Shown one piece after another: positions 49,559-52,785 of a DNA stretch of 52,785 bases (position 1 is the first letter of the stretch; each line of letters starts with the position of its first letter). The translations under genes and the position numbers were made by a program. The notes below the pieces were generated by a model. The model was not told where the DNA came from. It did not search any database and saw nothing but the letters and a program-made list of their open reading frames with translations. The stretch is from JAAYKS01 sp964479435 (GTDB lineage Bacteria; Bacillota; Clostridia; Saccharofermentanales; UBA5734), in NCBI GenBank assembly GCA_964479435.1, contig CAYZME010000002.1, forward strand, positions 1 to 52,785, in the 5' to 3' direction.

Positions 49559-51034
49559 TCATATCAGCATCCGGCCGGCAGCGGGCGCCAACCGATCCCG
49601 GTAGAGCGTCCACAGCGCGTCCGCGTCGCCGACATTGCCGGGAAAAATCACGTAGGGCAGATCCGGGAAACGGCTTTCCGGCCCCAGCCGCCACACCGGC
49701 ACCCCCGGCAGCGCCTGCCCCCATACCAGCGCCCGCCGCACCCCCAGCGCCCGCACGCCGATGTCACTGGCGGTAATCCCGCCTTTGGCGACCAGAAAGC
49801 GTGGCCGCACCGTCAACGAGGCAACCATCCGCACCAGGGCGCCCGACACCTCGACCGACAGCGCTAGGTCGGCTTCGGGCGTGCCGGCCGTCAACAGGCG
49901 GCGCGTAGTGCAAACCACAACCGAACGCCCCGCGGCCAGGTCGTCCGAGACCGCGGCGGCCAGGCGGATCGCAGTCGCGTCCGCCGTGCCGTCGCGCACC
50001 GCCCCGACGTCAAATTCATACGAGACCAGATCGGCCCGGGCCACCAGTCTCTGCCATTGCGCCGTCGTGCGGGCGACGTGCGAACCGACGACAAACAAGC
50101 CCCCATGCGCCGTCTCGTCCGGCACCAGTTCCGCGCGGGTCAACAGCCCCCGCGGCACCACGCCGCCCAGCGCACGCGGCATCGCGGCCGCGGTGCGCAA
50201 GAGAAAAGTTTTGCCGGCCCGCCGGGCGCGCAAGATCGCCGCCGCCGCCACTTCGACATCCGCCTCTGCCAGCGCGTCGACGACAATTTTGCTAAAACCG
50301 CGCACGCGCGTCAGAATCGCGGCCAGCCCATCCATGTCCCGCGCCCGCAACATCGCCAGCGGCAGGTGTGCCACCGCGTCCGCACGTGTGGCGCCGCCGC
50401 TTTTTTCCTCGATCCAGGCGGCCAGATCCGAGTGGCGATACCCGAATGTGCGATCGCGGGCGAATTCGGTTTCGCCCGCGGGGACCAGGCGCTCCTGTTC
50501 GACGACGTAATGGACACCGTCCAGTGTCAGGCGGCCGCCTTCGCGAAAGAACGGGCACAAAATCTCGCCGTCGATGGCCTGGCCGCCCGTCGCTTCGAGC
50601 GTGCGGCGCAGGGTGTCGGTTTCCAGCGGATAATGCCCGCGCAAGGTCGAATCGCTGCGGGAAATCAGCAAAAAGCGCTGGCCGCGCGCGCGGGCCGCGG
50701 CCGCGATCCCGCGCGCCAGCCGCTCGTGCAGGGCCTGTGTCCCGGCGCGGGTGAGGCTGCGGGAGTTGGTCAAAATAAAGAACATGCGGCCGGACTGGTC
50801 AAAGGCCTGTTCGATGTCCGCCGGGTCAAACCCCGTGTAGACCGGAATCCCGTGCACGGTTTGTACGCCGGTCGGATCGTCGTCCAGCACGATCACCCGC
50901 GCGTCATCCGCCGCCAGTTCTGCCGCCAGCAGCGCCCGCGCGGCGACGGGATCGGCCGCCGGATAGTGGGCGGCGGCGTCCGGCACGGTCCAGCCGCGCC
51001 AAGGGGCATATTCCGGGACCGCGCCCGGGGTCAT
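49559..51034 (-). CDS. Four-carbon acid-sugar kinase family protein (OtnK/DtnK-like, DUF1537)
   Basis: Predicted ATP-dependent kinase for a C4 acid sugar such as threonate or erythronate, or a related 3-oxo acid. The 491-aa protein has the N-terminal substrate domain (VLDDDPTGVQTVHGI, FILTNSRSL, LLISRSDSTLRGHYP) and the C-terminal nucleotide domain (FLVAKGGITASDIGVRALGV, PYVIFPGNVGD). It overlaps the dehydrogenase upstream by 4 bp, which fits the known kinase/dehydrogenase pairing in acid-sugar pathways. The exact substrate is not determined. Confidence 0.88.
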   Translation of the reverse strand: MTPGAVPEYAPWRGWTVPDAAAHYPAADPVAARALLAAELAADDARVIVLDDDPTGVQTVHGIPVYTGFDPADIEQAFDQSGRMFFILTNSRSLTRAGTQALHERLARGIAAAARARGQRFLLISRSDSTLRGHYPLETDTLRRTLEATGGQAIDGEILCPFFREGGRLTLDGVHYVVEQERLVPAGETEFARDRTFGYRHSDLAAWIEEKSGGATRADAVAHLPLAMLRARDMDGLAAILTRVRGFSKIVVDALAEADVEVAAAAILRARRAGKTFLLRTAAAMPRALGGVVPRGLLTRAELVPDETAHGGLFVVGSHVARTTAQWQRLVARADLVSYEFDVGAVRDGTADATAIRLAAAVSDDLAAGRSVVVCTTRRLLTAGTPEADLALSVEVSGALVRMVASLTVRPRFLVAKGGITASDIGVRALGVRRALVWGQALPGVPVWRLGPESRFPDLPYVIFPGNVGDADALWTLYRDRLAPAAGRMLI

Positions 51035-51936
51035 GCCTGTCCGTCCTGTGTGCCGCGGATCTCGATCCCGGCGGCGTCTTCATAATAACGGGCGATCGCG
51101 GCATGATCCAGATCCATCAGGCCGGCGTTGTCCAGCCAGGTAAATATGCCGCCCAGAACCGACGTCAGCGGCATCTCGAGATGGAGCGAACGGGCGGTCT
51201 CTATCACGTTGTTGAGGTCCTTTTTGTTGATCGCGACCCGCCCGCCGGGGGCAAAATCGCGCGCGAGAATCATCGGCATTTTGGCATCTAGCACGACACT
51301 GCCGGCCAGGCCGCCGCGCACCGCTTCGTAGACTTTGGCGGGGTCCACGCCACCACGCACCGCCAGGGTCATCGCCTCGGCTACGGCGGCGATGGTCAGG
51401 TTGACGATCACCTGATTGGCGAGTTTGGCCATGGTGCCGGCGCCGTGTCCGCCGATGTGGATCGCCGAAGCCCCCATCGCCAGCAGCAACGGCTGGACCG
51501 CCGCGAACGCGTCCGCGCGGCCGCCGACCATAAAGGCCAGGGTGCCGTCGATGGCTTTGGGCTCGCCGCCGCTGACCGGCGCGTCCAGCATCACCACTTC
51601 GTGTAGACGGCATTGCTCTTCCATCTCGCGCGATGCCGCCGGCGAAACCGAGCTGGTGTCGACGACGAGGGTGCCCGGGCGCGCGGTCGACAAGATGCCA
51701 TGCGCGTCACACAGCACCTGCCGCACCTGCGGCGCGTCCGGCAGGGAGAGCAGGATCACCTCGCACTCCGCGCCGATCGCGGCGGGGTCGGCCGCGCCGC
51801 GCGCGCCTTCTGCCACCAGCGCGCGCACCGCCTCCGGGTCGATGTCGTATACCACCAGCCCGTGCCCTTTGCGCAGCAGATTGCGGGCCATCGGGCGGCC
51901 CATGATTCCCAGACCGATAAAGCCGATTGGACTCAT
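51031..51936 (-). CDS. NAD(P)-dependent 3-hydroxyacid dehydrogenase (GarR/LtnD-like)
   Basis: Beta-hydroxyacid dehydrogenase family (tartronate semialdehyde reductase, 3-hydroxyisobutyrate dehydrogenase, LtnD). The 301-aa protein has GFIGLGIMGRPMARNLLRKG, substrate motif MLDAPVSGGEPKAIDGTLAF, GHGAGTMAKLANQVIV with the catalytic Lys and the C-terminal INKKDLNNVIETA. Its pairing with the acid-sugar kinase points to oxidation of a C4 acid sugar, but a GarR role cannot be excluded. ATGA overlaps exist on both sides. Confidence 0.9.
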   Translation of the reverse strand: MSPIGFIGLGIMGRPMARNLLRKGHGLVVYDIDPEAVRALVAEGARGAADPAAIGAECEVILLSLPDAPQVRQVLCDAHGILSTARPGTLVVDTSSVSPAASREMEEQCRLHEVVMLDAPVSGGEPKAIDGTLAFMVGGRADAFAAVQPLLLAMGASAIHIGGHGAGTMAKLANQVIVNLTIAAVAEAMTLAVRGGVDPAKVYEAVRGGLAGSVVLDAKMPMILARDFAPGGRVAINKKDLNNVIETARSLHLEMPLTSVLGGIFTWLDNAGLMDLDHAAIARYYEDAAGIEIRGTQDGQA

Positions 51937-52785
51937 TTTGTTTCCTCCCCGGCTGAAGGGGTGAGCACGCGGACACCAAAGCGCTCGATCCGCGTTTCAC
52001 CGATCTTCTTTTCGCCTGTCAAACGATCGATCATCACTTTTTTGAGGATGACGGTCGTGTCTTCGCCGTAGTTGAGCAGGAAAAAGTGTTGCCGCGCGCC
52101 TTGTCCGCGCACCACCAGCTCGCAGCCGGCCGGCAGTTCGATGCGGTCGCGATGGGGGGTGGCGAACCCCAATCCGGTCAACAGCGCGCGGGCGGTGTCG
52201 GCGGCAAAGCCGGCGCCAAATAAACACACGCTACCCTTGCCCACCGGCCGTCGCACCCACGCGGGCGCGCCCTGGAAGCGCCCGTCCTCGTAGCTGGCCA
52301 ACACGCGGGCGCCGGTGTCGGGGTCGGGTTCCAAGACGTCATTCCACAACGGGGCGGTGCACGTCGCGCCTTGCCAGGTGATGTGTACGGGCGCCTCGCC
52401 GGCGGTCAGCATGCTGCCCTCACGCACCGTGGTCCCGCACAAATCGGCCAGGGGTCCGGGCGCCGGCGCCATCGGACACTGGCCGCGCAGATCTTTGTAT
52501 CCGGCACGCGCCCCCAACAACAGGTGGCCGCCGTCGGCCACATAAGTCTCCAATATCGCGGCCCGCTCGGGCGAGAGCAGCACCGCGTGCGGGTATACCA
52601 CCAGCTGGTAGCGCGCCAGCTCGGCCGCTGTGGTGCGCGCGTCCAAATAGACGATGTCAAAAGGGGTGTGGGTGGTTTGCAAAGCCTCGAACCACGCCGT
52701 TTCGCCCGCGCGCCGCATCGGGCCGTGCCAGATGTCGTCCTCGCCGTCCCAGAGATTGTCGTAGTCGCGCATCACCGCCACCGCG
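51933..52785 (-). CDS. GH42-type beta-galactosidase, C-terminal part (5' end outside the window)
   Basis: Only the last 283 or so residues are visible. They match the trimerisation and C-terminal domains of GH42 enzymes (VMRDYDNLWDGEDDIWHGP, LVVYPHAVLLSPERAAILET, YVADGGHLLLGAR, and a small final beta domain FFLLNYGEDTTVILKK). The catalytic barrel lies beyond the window edge, so activity cannot be judged. The frame is open at 52785. The stop overlaps the dehydrogenase start by ATGA. Confidence 0.82.
   Translation of the reverse strand, partial: AVAVMRDYDNLWDGEDDIWHGPMRRAGETAWFEALQTTHTPFDIVYLDARTTAAELARYQLVVYPHAVLLSPERAAILETYVADGGHLLLGARAGYKDLRGQCPMAPAPGPLADLCGTTVREGSMLTAGEAPVHITWQGATCTAPLWNDVLEPDPDTGARVLASYEDGRFQGAPAWVRRPVGKGSVCLFGAGFAADTARALLTGLGFATPHRDRIELPAGCELVVRGQGARQHFFLLNYGEDTTVILKKVMIDRLTGEKKIGETRIERFGVRVLTPSAGEETK

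Overview
The window is about 52.8 kb of GC-rich DNA (estimated by eye at about 60% GC), densely packed with bacterial genes. The gene content points to a high-GC member of the Clostridia, probably an uncultured gut-type anaerobe. Supporting items are a potABCD operon led by an XRE-cupin regulator, a class A PBP with a Pro/Thr-rich tail, DUF4153 and DUF6062 proteins, a YedF-like protein, an Asp23-like protein, an EF-G-like paralogue, a glmU-pth-mfd run and gatCAB. This placement is inferred from gene content. No rRNA is present, and no insertion sequence, phage gene or CRISPR array was seen.

Layout. 1-3.9 kb: an rRNA/tRNA m5U methyltransferase (minus) diverges from a class A PBP (plus). 3.9-9.7 kb: glutamate 5-kinase (minus), then an XRE-cupin regulator and a potABCD polyamine importer (plus). 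9.8-14 kb: HtrA protease (minus), then patatin, phosphatidylserine decarboxylase and phosphatidylserine synthase (plus). 14-22.5 kb, all minus: an unknown membrane protein, a HAD phosphatase, a small unknown with its own promoter and terminator, DUF4153, a YedF-like protein, BioY, DUF6062, a P-loop/Asp23-like fusion, YebC and a degenerate Nudix protein. 22.7-26.5 kb, plus: GT2 glycosyltransferase, a large polytopic GT-C-like protein and a SAM methyltransferase. 26.5-34 kb, minus: PHP phosphoesterase, EF-G-like GTPase, DusB, tRNA-Arg(CCG) and a 976-aa MalT/SARP-like regulator. 34-36.1 kb: a cyclase-family hydrolase (minus) diverging from an FAD/NAD(P) oxidoreductase (plus). 36.2-43.9 kb, minus: MBL hydrolase, VOC protein, GlmU, Pth, Mfd and a lipoprotein. 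44-48.4 kb, minus: DUF4097 lipoprotein and GatCAB. 48.4-52.8 kb, minus: the downstream part of a sugar cluster holding GH42, a GarR-like dehydrogenase, a four-carbon acid-sugar kinase and a CE15-like esterase.

How it works together. Most of the window is housekeeping: RNA modification, peptidoglycan precursor and polymer synthesis, phospholipid synthesis, Gln-tRNA/Asn-tRNA amidation, transcription-coupled repair, and polyamine and biotin uptake. Eleven junctions are 4-bp ATGA overlaps, which indicates strong translational coupling inside operons. The least ordinary parts are the P-loop/Asp23-like fusion, the GT2/GT-C/methyltransferase cassette, the orphan MalT/SARP-like regulator with its repeated GTTGTGTT motif, the EF-G paralogue lacking key GTPase residues, and the esterase/acid-sugar/GH42 cluster at the right edge. 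No wholly new defence-type system was identified.
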